Assembly (NCBI RefSeq): GCF_000002985.6
Contig: NC_003280.10
Location: 372,001-436,000 of the forward strand
Origin: Caenorhabditis elegans
Lineage: Eukaryota > Nematoda > Chromadorea > Rhabditida > Rhabditidae
Direction: 5' to 3'
Length of the DNA stretch: 64,000 nucleotides
Below are positions 1 through 10,365 of this stretch, piece by piece (the first letter of the stretch is position 1; the number at the start of each line of letters is the position of its first letter). Below the pieces are notes generated by a model. It was not told the DNA's origin. It searched no databases and worked only from the letters and a program-made list of their open reading frames with translations. The position numbers were made by a program, and so were the translations under genes.

Positions 1-1455
1 TTTTATACTAGTTTTATCTGAGTTTTGATCTAAATTTGTATTAAAGTAATATGTCGTTGTTTAAAAGTTGTAGGTTTCAAAAACAAAATACAATATTTCA
101 AAAGTTTCATGCCAAACTAGTATCAACTGACCTTGAGTTATGTTAGCTGGTATACCTACCATGGCTGCCTAGGCAGGCTACGCAGGCACAGGTTCCCGGC
201 TGTCAGTCGAACGTTTTTTTCTTTAATCGATTATATATTTTTTTTTATTTTAGTTTAAAAATTTTCAATTTGTCGTAAATTCTTTCCAGGTACTTTTTAT
301 AATTTTTGCAGAATTTTCTCAATTTCTTTTGTAAGGAAATATTTTTGTAAATTTCGGAAAAAACTAAAAACACATGCTATACTAGCCGTCTGACCAATCA
401 GGAACGTTGTCCACGCCGATCGCGGCTCGCTGATTGGTCGACGTCATAGACGCGTATATGTGAAGGTTAGATGTTTGAAAATTATAATTCGGAAACTTTC
501 AAGTAATAGTTTTAGTTCGAGGTTCTATTTTTTCCACAAAAAAAATGCCAAAAAATATTAAATTAAAAAGAAAACATTTGAAATCGTAGTATTCTGCAAG
601 ACAGATTTTTTAGTTTAAAATTGAAAAGAAACAGTAAATATAAGATAAAAAACCGTGTTACTCAACTATTACAAAATTCAATGTATCAAGTCTCGATATT
701 TTTCTTGCCTCTTGAATTTTACCCGCAGTAATCGTTGTAAACCAGAAGCTAGCAAGTTTTTCTCGCCGCTTTTCAGATAGAGAAGGTCACGCTGTTCGTA
801 AAATATACGGCTATTGGCGGAGGAGGTGTGAGTGGCAGATATTCATAGATCAAAAATGGCAGAGAAGGTGATGGGAAGATGAATATGATTTTTTTGTAGA
901 GAAAAATTATAGTGGAACTGGAAATATTTTTTTTTAATTGAGGGTAATTTGTTTCAGAAGCAGCAACACAATATGTTTGAACTGACAATGAGTTTTATAA
1001 ATTTCAGGCATCAAAATTTTTCAAATTCACGTGTCTTTGCTTAAAATAATCTTAGATTTTTGTAGCTCCTGGTGTACAAAAAATCCGTGTTTTTTTTTCA
1101 GAAAAATACTACACACGACGATTTATTCAAGTGAAAAGGTATTTCCAGAACTTTACAAACATTTTTTAAATGTCCAAAAGTCTAGTTTTATATCAAAAGT
1201 TCAACAGTCACATAGACCACCCAGTTTATGAAAAAAAAAGAAGATGATATGATATCAACTATGTTCAAACTACATATGGCGCCAGCCTGGACAGGGTCAA
1301 ATGGTTAGAACTTATCAGTTTTATCAGTTTACTGTGTTTTGAACCAGATGAAGTCTTGAACTACAATGGAAAAATTGTGAAAAGAGGGTTTTAACATTTT
1401 TCCAGTATGAAAAAAATAGACAGGTGAAACTGTAAAACTTTGTATCCCCCGGTTT
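1..1455. other. Intergenic, no gene recognised
   Basis: AT-rich sequence with no ORF that looks coding. The only structured piece is a 10-bp perfect inverted repeat, GACCAATCAG at 392-401 and CTGATTGGTC at 430-439, around a GC-rich loop. It carries two CCAAT boxes in opposite orientation and could be regulatory or a transposon remnant. Confidence 0.5.
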
Positions 1456-1800
1456 GTGTTTAGGCATAGGCTTAGGCTTAGGCTTAGGCTTTGGCTTTGG
1501 CTTAGATCTGGGCTTAAGTTTATGTTTAGGCTTAGGGTTAGGCTTAGGCTTGAGCTTAGGCTTAGGCTCAGGCTTAGGCTTAGGAAAAGGCTTAGGCTTA
1601 GTCTAAAGCTTATGCTTACTATTAGGCTTGGCGTCAGAGCTAACGCTTGCCACTGACGCTATTTAGGCTTGGGTTTACAGCGTTTTTTTTTAATTTTTCA
1701 ATGAAGCTCAGGCTTAGGTTTAGGCTTACATTAGGCTTGGGCTTAGGCTGGGGCTTACTTCTAGGTTCAGGCTTAGGCTTAATGTTAGGCTCTGGTTTTC
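1456..1800. repeat. Interstitial telomere-like TTAGGC array (degenerate)
   Basis: Runs of TTAGGC and one-base variants (TTTGGC, TTAGGG) fill this stretch in the G-rich orientation on the + strand, interrupted near 1620-1700. TTAGGC is the nematode telomere repeat, and degenerate internal copies are typical of C. elegans chromosome arms. Open frames here (Arg/Leu strings) are repeat artefacts. Confidence 0.9.
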
Positions 1801-3249
1801 ATGGGAAAACAAAAGTTCCTGGTGTGAAAAATTACTAGAATACAAAAATTCTGAGAATTGATCATATTATACAAAAACAAAACCATTTTTCAGGTAGAAA
1901 AAAATTTTCAAGTTGGTAAAGACCAATTATTGAATTGCATTAAAAAAAAACGAACAGAGTACTAAAAGCAGTCAGTTTCAGCTATCGTCTAGAAATTCTA
2001 GAATTCCTAATCATCAGAATCACTCAAAAACCCGTTGCGCGCGGCGCGTCGCCCCCTGACCTTGTCAAGGAGACCGAGAACACGCCGCCCACTTTACACA
2101 ATTTTGAACGAGACTTGTTCTCCCTGTTGCAGATTTCGAATGTAATAACTGTTTTCACATACATACATACAGTTTCAGTGATGTGACTGAGAAAATTGTG
2201 ATAGTGGAGATCATGATCGGTGAATTATTAGTAACGGGGCTTGGGTTTGGGAAATTCTCCCAGCACAACTTTAAATAACGTACCTGCTGCTATAGTAACT
2301 TGGGTGGAGACATATCAAAAAATTTTGAATTTTCAGTATATGAAAACGCATCGTTAAAAATGCGTTTTATGTAACTAATACATCTATTGGCGGAGATTCG
2401 AATACATTTTTAAAATTCAAAAAAAAAATTGAATTCTAAAAGTTTTGCACTACCGATACAGGTTGATATAATTACCAGAGTATGTTCCTATTTTTATAGA
2501 TTTTATAGGTAACTACATACATTTTTCCAAACTTTCAAATTCAAGCCCCTTTCTTTTTATTCTTTTTTTTTGCGCTCGTTAGCGGAAAGTTCAACACTTT
2601 TGGTGGTTTGATCCGGCCCGTATATTTCACAATTATTATTCAATTTTCCTTCACGTTTTGTTATTCATATTAGTTATATGTATGACTCTTTGTCACTATT
2701 TCCTCTAATTTTTATCAACAATTTAATCAGAAGCGAGCTATATTTACACGAGTTGCGCACATGATCTTGTTGAGCTTTGATTCTGAACTCAGGTCGACAA
2801 GGAACTGTCAAAGGGCAACATCAGAAATATATAATAACCTCCGAATAGTTGTCAAATATATAAAAATATTTATGGATTTCAGGTTTCTTTGAAAATAATT
2901 TCATAGTCTCAGTGCGCTCTCAAATGTTTTCAGTTGATTAATTTAACATTCCTGGTCAGCTTTATTTCAAAATGTTCGGATTTTTAATTAACAAACTTAT
3001 ATGTAGTTTAATTTCAAATATGAATTTTTAAACTTCAGATTTTGGAAAATTTTTCATTCTACACTGTTTTTGGCAATGCTAAATAGGTGCAAATAATTTT
3101 TTAGCACTTGAAAATTGGAAAAAAAAACATCTATCACATTGTTTGTTTTCCAATGCTATCTGCGATGTTTTTCGTTTCAAACATTTGCATTTGAATGATA
3201 ATGATACCTGCCAACGATTGTTATCATTTTGTTCGAAAACCAATTAGGC
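1801..3249. other. Intergenic, upstream of the phospholipase A2 gene
   Basis: No coding sequence recognised. A short CG-rich island at about 2035-2095 contains TGACCTTGTCAAGG (an inverted pair of nuclear-receptor-type half-sites) inside otherwise AT-rich DNA. It may be a distal regulatory element; there is no direct evidence. Confidence 0.4.
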
Positions 3250-3835
3250 ATGTTCCTTTTTCCACTTGTTTTGGGGTTTTTGCTGCCAGAAACTCTGAAT
3301 ACTTTTGTACTCGAAATCCAATTTATGACACGTTGTATGACGCACCATGATGCTTGGGTGAGAAATTTTTAAAGTTCTAAAATTTGTTTACAATTTTGAA
3401 TTCCCAGATTTACAACGGCTACGGGTGTTATTGTGGAATTGGAGGTAGTGGAGACATTTTAGATGATATTGACGAGTAATAATTTAGGTTCTTCATGTTT
3501 TCATTTTCATATATACCTAATTTTATAGATGCTGTGCTAACCATGACAAATGCTATGAAGACCTTGATCTCAAAAAAACATGCTGGACAACTCCATTTGA
3601 ATACTTTCCAATTTACTCCTGGAAATGTCAAAATCAAACTATTCACTGTGATACACTAAGTGAGGCATCTGATCATCCAGTCTTAGCTCACGAGTGCAGT
3701 AATCAATTATGTGAATGTGATCGAAAACTCGTGGAGTGTTGGGCAAAGTACCCGGAGCCAACAGGACAGCTAAAGTGCCCACATCCCAGGCTTTCCCGGT
3801 TTTTGCTGAAATTGCAGAAGAAGATGTTGAGCTAA
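3250..3835 (+). CDS. Secreted phospholipase A2 (group I/II-like)
   Basis: Three exons (3250-3357, 3408-3475, 3529-3835) give a 160-residue protein. A hydrophobic N-terminus (MFLFPLVLGFLLP) looks like a signal peptide. The calcium loop YGCYCGIGG lies at residues 41-49. The catalytic helix motif CCANHDKCY is at 60-68, with His64 and Asp65 as the catalytic and Ca-binding pair. A later CECD motif supplies the distal Asp near 123. Cysteines are frequent, as expected for a disulfide-rich sPLA2 of normal length. It should hydrolyse the sn-2 acyl bond of phospholipids outside the cell. All catalytic residues are present, so it looks active. By memory this matches C. elegans C03H5.4 (unverified). Splice sites are canonical and phases agree. 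Confidence 0.93.
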
Positions 3836-3855
3836 TTTTTATTTGTTTTTTCTTC

Positions 3856-3861
3856 AATAAA
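3856..3861 (+). terminator. Poly(A) signal of the phospholipase A2 gene
   Basis: AATAAA lies 21 bases after the stop codon, at the usual distance for a short C. elegans 3' UTR. Confidence 0.75.
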
Positions 3862-3954
3862 GTTTTATAATTATAAGAACTTTTCAAGGTAACTTATGCC
3901 TATCTATGTATACTCAGACTTTTAAAGGTGAAGTAGCGCCAGTGGGGATTTTGT

Positions 3955-4300
3955 CTAAATACATTTATAATGATTCAAAATGACCGAATGTAATAATAAA
4001 ACAATCCAAAAAAATTCATATTTTTCGAAATTTCAGGTCAAAGTTGTGACAAGTTGCCAATGCAATGTCGCATGTTTTGACCCCTACAATGTTTTTATAC
4101 AAATAATTTAAAAAATTAAAACATAAAAAATTTAGGAAAAACTTTTATATTCGGTCGGCTTTCAAAGTTATGAGTGGCAAAAAAAATGAGTAATTGCCTC
4201 TTTTTGAGAGTAAATAAAAAATTTTCAAATGTTTTTTCGAAAACTTTTATTATGATATTCTGTCATTTTGGCACCATATGAGTAGTTTTTAACACTTTCC
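3955..4300. repeat. Dispersed repeat, copy 1 (second copy at 8820-9178)
   Basis: This stretch matches 8820-9178 over most of its length. Shared blocks include ATGTCGCATGTT followed by GACCCCTACAA, and near the end ATTCGGTCATTTTGGCACCAT...GAGTAGTTTTTAACACTT. Copy 2 lies inside intron 1 of the second chemoreceptor and ends immediately before exon 2. It behaves like a non-autonomous transposable element family. Confidence 0.75.
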
Positions 4301-4392
4301 CACTGGCTCGGCCTCACCTATAAACGAGATCTAAAGTTTTTGGAATCATTAGTACTCTAGGTCGTCCCACACTCCCAGGGGGCAGTAGAATA

Positions 4393-5047
4393 GTTGGCAC
4401 ATACAAGTTCTACGTCATAACATCTTGACAGTTTTTCCCCCACACACGAATTGTTGTCTGCATGCATCAGATTTTTTGAGCTCTAAAGCTGTTGTCAGGG
4501 CTCATATGCTAGATGTTACTCGCTCGCAGCAGGGATGTGCGGCTGTCGGCTGGGGCAGCCAGCCGACCTTTGTGTTAGAGTTTTCGGCTGGCGGTTTAAA
4601 TAAAAATTAACTGATTTTTGATATTTTTGAACACTAGTGGCAAGTTTTATATATGGAAAAAGTAAGCCGATGTGGTTATTTTTGTTGGATAAAGTGATTA
4701 AATATATTGCTATACCTTGTTTTTGTACTAAAAGTATGCTTAATCGCTCCGAAACACTTTAAGAAAACAACCTGCAAAAATACAGTTCAGCGACAAAACT
4801 CAACCATAAAGCTCAGTCGGCTGGCAGCGCCAGCCGACAGCCAAGAAATTGAGGATTTTCGGCTGGCGGCGCCAGCCGACAGCCGAAAAAATCAGCCAGT
4901 CGCACATCTCTGCCTCGCAGGAGAGGTAAGAGGCAATGGCATTGTCTGTGTATGTATCTCTCACTTCTCTCTACAGGCTCACAGGCCACTTTCTCTGTGG
5001 GAAAAAAACAGTCAAGATGCTGTGACGTAGAAATTATATGTACCAAC
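4393..5047. mobile_element. TIR DNA transposon with internal GGCTGGCGCCAGCC palindromes
   Basis: The ends form about 50-bp terminal inverted repeats. The left end begins GTTGGCACATACAAG and the right end, read on the other strand, begins GTTGGTACATATAAT. Both continue into TTCTACGTCA and CATCTTGAC. The interior has no transposase; it carries several copies of a CGGCTGGC/GCCAGCCG palindrome (about 4540-4575 and 4815-4900). A non-autonomous element of about 655 bp; no clear target-site duplication. Confidence 0.8.
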
Positions 5048-5876
5048 TTTCGCCATCACCAACCTTTATGACGTTGGTCGGATGGATTCATGTCACTATT
5101 GATTGGAGGTTTACGGGGCTGAAACAATTGTGGTTCCATTAAAAGTCGTATTCTTATTTAGTACACAATTAAAACATTTGCTCATCTAAGATTTTTAAAA
5201 TTCACCTTTTGAGATTGTTGAGAATGCCCCCTGAAAGCAATTACCCCTATTTTTGCCCAGAGTCATGTGCGAGGTATCTTTATTTTTATCCCATTATTAC
5301 TAATTTTCATGATTTGTAGCTAATGAGTAATTCCTAACGTCACTAAAAGTAAAAAGTAATTTATTTTCGGCTCTTCATAACTGCACACCCACACAAATCA
5401 TCAACTCCATATTTTCGAAAAAATAATATCACAAGATAAATGTAAGTTCACATTTACCCTTGAGACATCTCCTCTTCTTCATTGTTTGTTTCGAATTTCA
5501 ATTGAAGCTCTCTGTTTTCATAATTGTCGGAATATACTTTTTATTTTTGCTTCAGTTTCGATAGCCTTCTTAAAAATGGAGTAAAAAATGGAAGATTGAA
5601 GCAAAATGTGGTAAATGTTAAAGTTTCTATTTCAGTTTCAAAATGCATTTTTTGAATAGATTTTTTAGAATAGGGTTTTTTTCTAATTATACTCACTATC
5701 AGAATAGTCCAATAGAATCAAATAACATAAGTGAAACCCCCCCCCCCCCCCCAAAATGTTTAGGTTTACAAAATTTCGAGAAAAAAGTTTTCTACACTGC
5801 CAAATTTTCGAAAAGCAAATTAATACTATTTTTAATTAAAAAAAAACTATACCCTTTTAGAAAGATCTTCACAAAC
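5048..5876. other. Intergenic with a 16-base C tract
   Basis: No gene recognised. An uninterrupted run of about 16 C lies at 5737-5752 (poly-G on the - strand). The rest is AT-rich. Confidence 0.6.
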
Positions 5877-6409
5877 GAGGGGTGCGCAGCAATCGGAAAT
5901 TTCATGCAATCGACAATTTTGGAACACTTTTGGAAAAAATTTAAATTTGCGGCAACCGGTAATTCCGGCAACGGCCGAAATTGCCGATTGCCGGACATTT
6001 TAGGCAATTTTCAAACTTAATCATATTTCGGAAATTGAAAAAATGTCAACTTCCTTTTTTCCCATTTTATAACAAAAAACGTTCTGTCCCTCAAGGTTTA
6101 AATTATTTTGAGCTTGAAAAGAGAGAATTGTATAGTAAAATGCATGCTTTGACTTCCGGTAATCGGCAATTTTGGCAATTGCCGGTTTTCAAAATTTCCG
6201 GCAATGAGGCATTTTTGGCAATCGGCAATTTCGGCAATTGCCGGTTTTGAAAACTTTCGGCAATCGGCAATTTCGGCAATTTCCAGTTTTGGAAACTTTC
6301 GGCAATCGGCATTTTGGCGATTTGCCGGTTTGCCGGTTTGCCCAAAAATTTCGATTCCGGCATTTTGCAGATTTGCCGAAAAAGAATTGTTTGCAGCCCC
6401 CCACCATGC
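5877..6409. repeat. GGCAATTTCGGCAATTGCCGG repeat element
   Basis: Dense repeats of CGGCAATTT / AATTGCCGG bracketed by AGGGGTGCGC at the left and a G/C-rich GCAGCCCCCCACC at the right. The left edge is shared with the element at 7596-7977, so both belong to one palindromic C. elegans repeat family built from TTTGCCG units. All long ORFs here are by-products of the repeat. Confidence 0.8.
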
Positions 6410-6574
6410 CACTAACCTATTTTCAACTACATATATCCATGCTTTCCCTTCGCTTCATTAACAACAACTTTCCGAGCTTCTGATTGTTTGGCTCTTCCTA
6501 TGTACGCATGTCATAATTTTGTCTTCTCGTCCTTTCTCTCGCTCTCGTACTCTGCTTGCACATAACAATTACTT

Positions 6575-6593
6575 CACAAGTTAATCACAAGCC
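6575..6593 (+). promoter_or_regulatory. 19-bp element upstream of chemoreceptor 1
   Basis: CACAAGTTAATCACAAGCC occurs here, 57 bases before the ATG at 6651, and again identically at 8516-8534, 53 bases before the second chemoreceptor's ATG. Flanking bases differ, so this is a candidate shared promoter or 5' UTR element. Confidence 0.55.
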
Positions 6594-6650
6594 GCATCGA
6601 TTTTCAGCCGCTCCTTTTTGTTATATTCAAACTCGTTCTAGTGCTCCATC

Positions 6651-8361
6651 ATGTTCGTCATCTTCTACTATTACATGTATACAGCAATCGTGCTTGCTTT
6701 CTCAGTGATTCTGAACGGGGTCACTCTAGTAATCAACTTTTCCATCAGAAAAAGTGAGCGAGATAATAAGTACATAAGTTTAGTGAACCCCCACATCTAC
6801 ACCAGTATCGTGTTTTCCTGCATACAAGCCGTCGTTGATCCAGTAAGTTAAATCATCAGTTGTAAGGTTGTATTCTTTAAAACGTATTACCAACAGGTTA
6901 TCAGTGTCGAAAAAAATGTACTGTATATCTTCTCGGCACGCGAGTTTGTTTCAAAGAACTGGATGCAAGTGATGCTCTCAATCTACTTTGGCCTATACGG
7001 AACCGTTGCTATTCAACGTTTAATCTACAGTTTTTATCATTGGGACATGGTAGTTCAGTAAGTTCATTAAAAGTGGAGTAGGACTAGTTTTTTATCCGAT
7101 CATTTCCCAGCTCAACATTCCATTATTTCAAATATTCTCTTCATATCAAATGCTGGAACAGTTTCGCCTTCATGATTGGTCTACTTTGGAGTCTCTCCGT
7201 CTACCAAGTTTCTCACACTCCATACGTTGATTTTGTAATTCAAACACCTCTTAATGCAACCTACGGGGTCGACATTCAAAATGTGACCTATTCAGCACTA
7301 TTCTACAAATCTGGTGACATCTTGAATGTACTGGGAATTGCAACAGGATCCATCTTTTTGATAACCCTTTGCATAGCAATGATGGCCTACATTGTGTTGC
7401 ATTGGCAAATTTGGGGAACCCAAAAAAAAGTGAAAAACACAAGTGCATATCCTAACTTCAGACGCGATGTTCTCATATTGCTGGGGTCTAATGTAAATTT
7501 TTTAAATTTTACTTATATTGGTTTATCTGCTACTAGTGATCCTATATTAGTTTTGAAATTTTTGAGGCGTTGCGTATTTTATTATTTCTATAGAACGAGG
7601 GGTGCGCGGTTAATTTGCTAAATTTTCCGTTTGCCGAGCTCGGCAAATTCCATATTTGCCGATTACATCAAAACTTTCACTATACAATTTTGACCAAAAC
7701 TATTAATTTTGTCTCAAAAATTTTGTAAAATGACACAAAAATTAAGTTATTGTGGTGTTTAAGCAGACACACCCTACGGAACTTATTCAGAAACCTGCTT
7801 TGTGTAAAGAATTTTTTAGTTTTATACTCCAAAAACATTTTCGAAAATATGTAATATTTTTCGTAGTTTGTTAAACACGGCAAATTTGTCGAGTTGTCGT
7901 ACTCGGGAAATATTGGAAAAATTTATTTTCCGAATTTTCTTAGCTAGGCAAATTTTGAGATTTGCCGCACACTCCTGATTAGAGTGGTAGCTGAGACTCT
8001 TTTTGGTGTATTTCCTATTTAGATGAGCAAATCATGAGTGCTGAATTTGGAAAAAGCATTAACATATTCTTTATAAAACATTTTGCCCATTATTTTGCTA
8101 TAGATCAAGGCACAATTCCAGATCCTCATATCAGCTGTCTTCCTATTCTTCCCCGTCATACTGGCTCTCGTGCTTCCAATTTTTAATTTAGATGGACACA
8201 TCGCCTACCTATCCATTTCAATGCTATTGACCTTATATCCAGTCATCGTTGCAGGTGCTCGCTTGTACACCAGCCGTGTCTACCGAAGCGCAATCCATAG
8301 ATTTTTCTGTGGCTCGTGTGAAAATGACGAGGAGATTGAGGTCGAACGGATTACCGTTTAA
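6651..8361 (+). CDS. Str-superfamily seven-transmembrane chemoreceptor 1
   Basis: Four exons: 6651-6842, 6897-7057, 7111-7492 and 8104-8361, giving about 330 residues. Several hydrophobic segments span the protein. The last exon has a typical Str-type end: LPIFNLDGH, then LTLYPVI, then VYRSAIHRFF before a polar tail. The extracellular part has N-glycosylation sequons (NAT, NVT) in the block QTPLNATYGVDIQNVTY that is conserved in the downstream paralog. Exon 2 is 161 nt in both genes and exon 3 differs by 3 nt, showing a tandem duplication. The third intron (7493-8103) has been expanded by a TTTGCCG repeat. Likely an amphid-neuron odorant or taste receptor at cilia (family inference). The exact subfamily (str/srj/srd) is not resolved, and the donor after exon 3 is the least certain boundary. 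Confidence 0.8.
7596..7977. repeat. TTTGCCG palindromic repeat inside chemoreceptor intron 3
   Basis: Begins AGGGGTGCGCGG and ends GCCGCACACTCCT, forming short terminal inverted repeats. The interior has GCCGAGCTCGGCAAATT and other TTTGCCG units. It belongs to the same family as 5877-6409 and accounts for the unusual length of this intron. Confidence 0.75.
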
Positions 8362-8515
8362 CCAATTGGAGTTAGGCCTGTTTTTTTTTCAAAAGTTTTT
8401 AATACCTAACTGAATTTAGGTTTGTTTCATCTCTATCTCTCGCCACATTTTTCCAAGCCAGTAATTAATTTTCCTTCTTAGTCTACACACGCCCATTTTC
8501 AATATCAAAGTATAT

Positions 8516-8534
8516 CACAAGTTAATCACAAGCC
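8516..8534 (+). promoter_or_regulatory. 19-bp element upstream of chemoreceptor 2
   Basis: Second identical copy of CACAAGTTAATCACAAGCC, at nearly the same distance from the start codon as in chemoreceptor 1. Confidence 0.55.
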
Positions 8535-8587
8535 TTGTGCACTCTTCTCGACTTTTGAGCCACTCGCTCTTCATTCCTCATTTGAAA

Positions 8588-10041
8588 ATGCCCGCTATAA
8601 TAAGTTTCCATCAGATATTCAGTACCAAAGCCTTCGTTTTGTCAATATTCTTTAACTCAATTATTATTGCAATCAATATATTCTACACAAATGGTGTGAC
8701 TCAGATAAAATACCGGAATTTCATGAATTTCCATATAAGCATCCACCTCGTGTTTTCAGGCCTTCATGCGCTACTAGTCCCGGTAAGATAGAAACCTACG
8801 AATTTTTCATTTTCTGAAATTTTGTCTTAATACACAATACGACCGAATATCTTAATAAAACACTCCAAAAAATTTAAAAAATTTTAAATTTTTATAATTT
8901 CTGTTCAAAGTTTTGGCAAATAGCCAAGATTTTGAAAAATGTGAGCTTTTTAGGAAATCCAAAGCAATGTCGCATGTTCCGACCCCTACAACGTTTTAAT
9001 ACAAATAATCAAAACAAAATTACAGTATAAAAAATGTTGGTAAAAATTTTTTTTTGGTCGACTTCCATGTATGAGTATGTATGTATGAGTGCCAAAAACT
9101 GAGAAATTTTCAAAATTTTTGAAAAGTTTTCTTGTGATATTCGGTCATTTTGGCACCATAGGAGTAGTTTTTAACACTTAACAGATTATCGCCGTCGAGA
9201 AAAACGTGATGTACATCTTCACAGCCGTTCAATTTATCCCGACAAATATATTACAAGTACTCTTAGCTGTGTACTGTGGGGTTTTCGCTACTACAATCGT
9301 CATGCGTCTTGTTGCCGGATTTTATCGATGGGACAATAACTTACAGTAATCTATTAAGACTTTAGGACTTCCAATTTTTAACCCCGTTTCCGTTACAGTC
9401 CAACCCTCTACTACTTCGAATCGTACCTAACCTTCGTTTATTGGATTACTTTTGCGCTTCTAGTAGGAATTGTGTGCGGATGGACGGTTTCCTACAAAAT
9501 GGCACAAAACTCTTACGTGGATTCTATTATTCAAGCCCCTATTGCAAAAACCTTCAAGCTTAATTTACAAAATGTCACCTATGTAGCTCTATTCTATACA
9601 ACTGAGGATGGTTGGAACGAGACGGGAATCAAAATTGGATTCACTAGTCTTGCGGTAATTGTAGGATCAATGCTGGCGAGCTATATATTTAGCTTTGATA
9701 TTTGGGCACATTATGTGCAAAATATACAAGAACGTGCCCCTCCTGCTTATGATCGTGGCATGTTCAACAATTTGATCTCTCAGGTGAGATTCATTGTCAA
9801 TTTCTATGCTATGTACATTTTGAATTCTTTATTGCAGATTTTTATCAGCTCAATGTTCTCATATCTTCCAGTATTAACAGCTCTGTTGCTTCCAATTTTC
9901 CAGCTTGAAGGCCATGTTCTCTACTCGCAATTTTCAATTTTCTTGGCATCGTATTCAGTTATCAGTCCAATATCAGTTATTTGGAATAACAGATTTTATC
10001 TATATCCCGTGTGTACACATTTGTATCGATTATTTCATTAA
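8588..10041 (+). CDS. Str-superfamily seven-transmembrane chemoreceptor 2
   Basis: Four exons: 8588-8782, 9185-9345, 9399-9783 and 9838-10041, about 314 residues. The start at 8588 (MPAIISFHQIF) was chosen over an upstream in-frame ATG at 8537 because it aligns with the upstream paralog. It is a tandem duplicate of 6651-8361: intron positions and phases match, and LQNVTYVALFY aligns with IQNVTYSALFY. The C-terminus reads YLYPVCTHLYRLFH and stops earlier than in the paralog, losing the acidic tail. The +2 frame stays open after the stop, so a small frameshift near 10000 is possible. Intron 1 contains a dispersed repeat. Function inferred as a chemosensory GPCR. Confidence 0.75.
8820..9178. repeat. 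Dispersed repeat, copy 2 (in chemoreceptor 2 intron 1)
   Basis: Homologous to 3955-4300, in the same orientation. It fills nearly the whole intron and ends just before the ACAG acceptor of exon 2. Confidence 0.75.
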
Positions 10042-10365
10042 AGTTGTCGGAGGCTCTGAAACCAGGTCTGCTCGGCAATTCCGACAGCTTTTTAAGTATA
10101 AGCTCCGCAATTAACAATTCAGTAATTAAACAATTAATTTTATCCAGAGGCCGTTTCTCATTCGTATTTATCTTTGATACCTTTCCCAGGATTTTTCATT
10201 TTTTCCCCACATTTATCAATGACTTGAAAAATTTTCTGAAAATAAATAAAATAATGGACATTGTTCTAAAATTCAATTAGCTGTGATCAATTTCAATACA
10301 GCTGTAAAACTAATTTGAAATTTTATTTGTAAGAATTTTTAATATGGTATAATAAATCACATTAA

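Noticed and set aside
1456-1838. Arg/Leu-rich open frames on the + strand
   Set aside because: They are translations of TTAGGC-type hexamer repeats.
5981-6483. Multiple overlapping open frames on both strands
   Set aside because: All arise from GGCAATTTCGG repeats, which are open in several frames.
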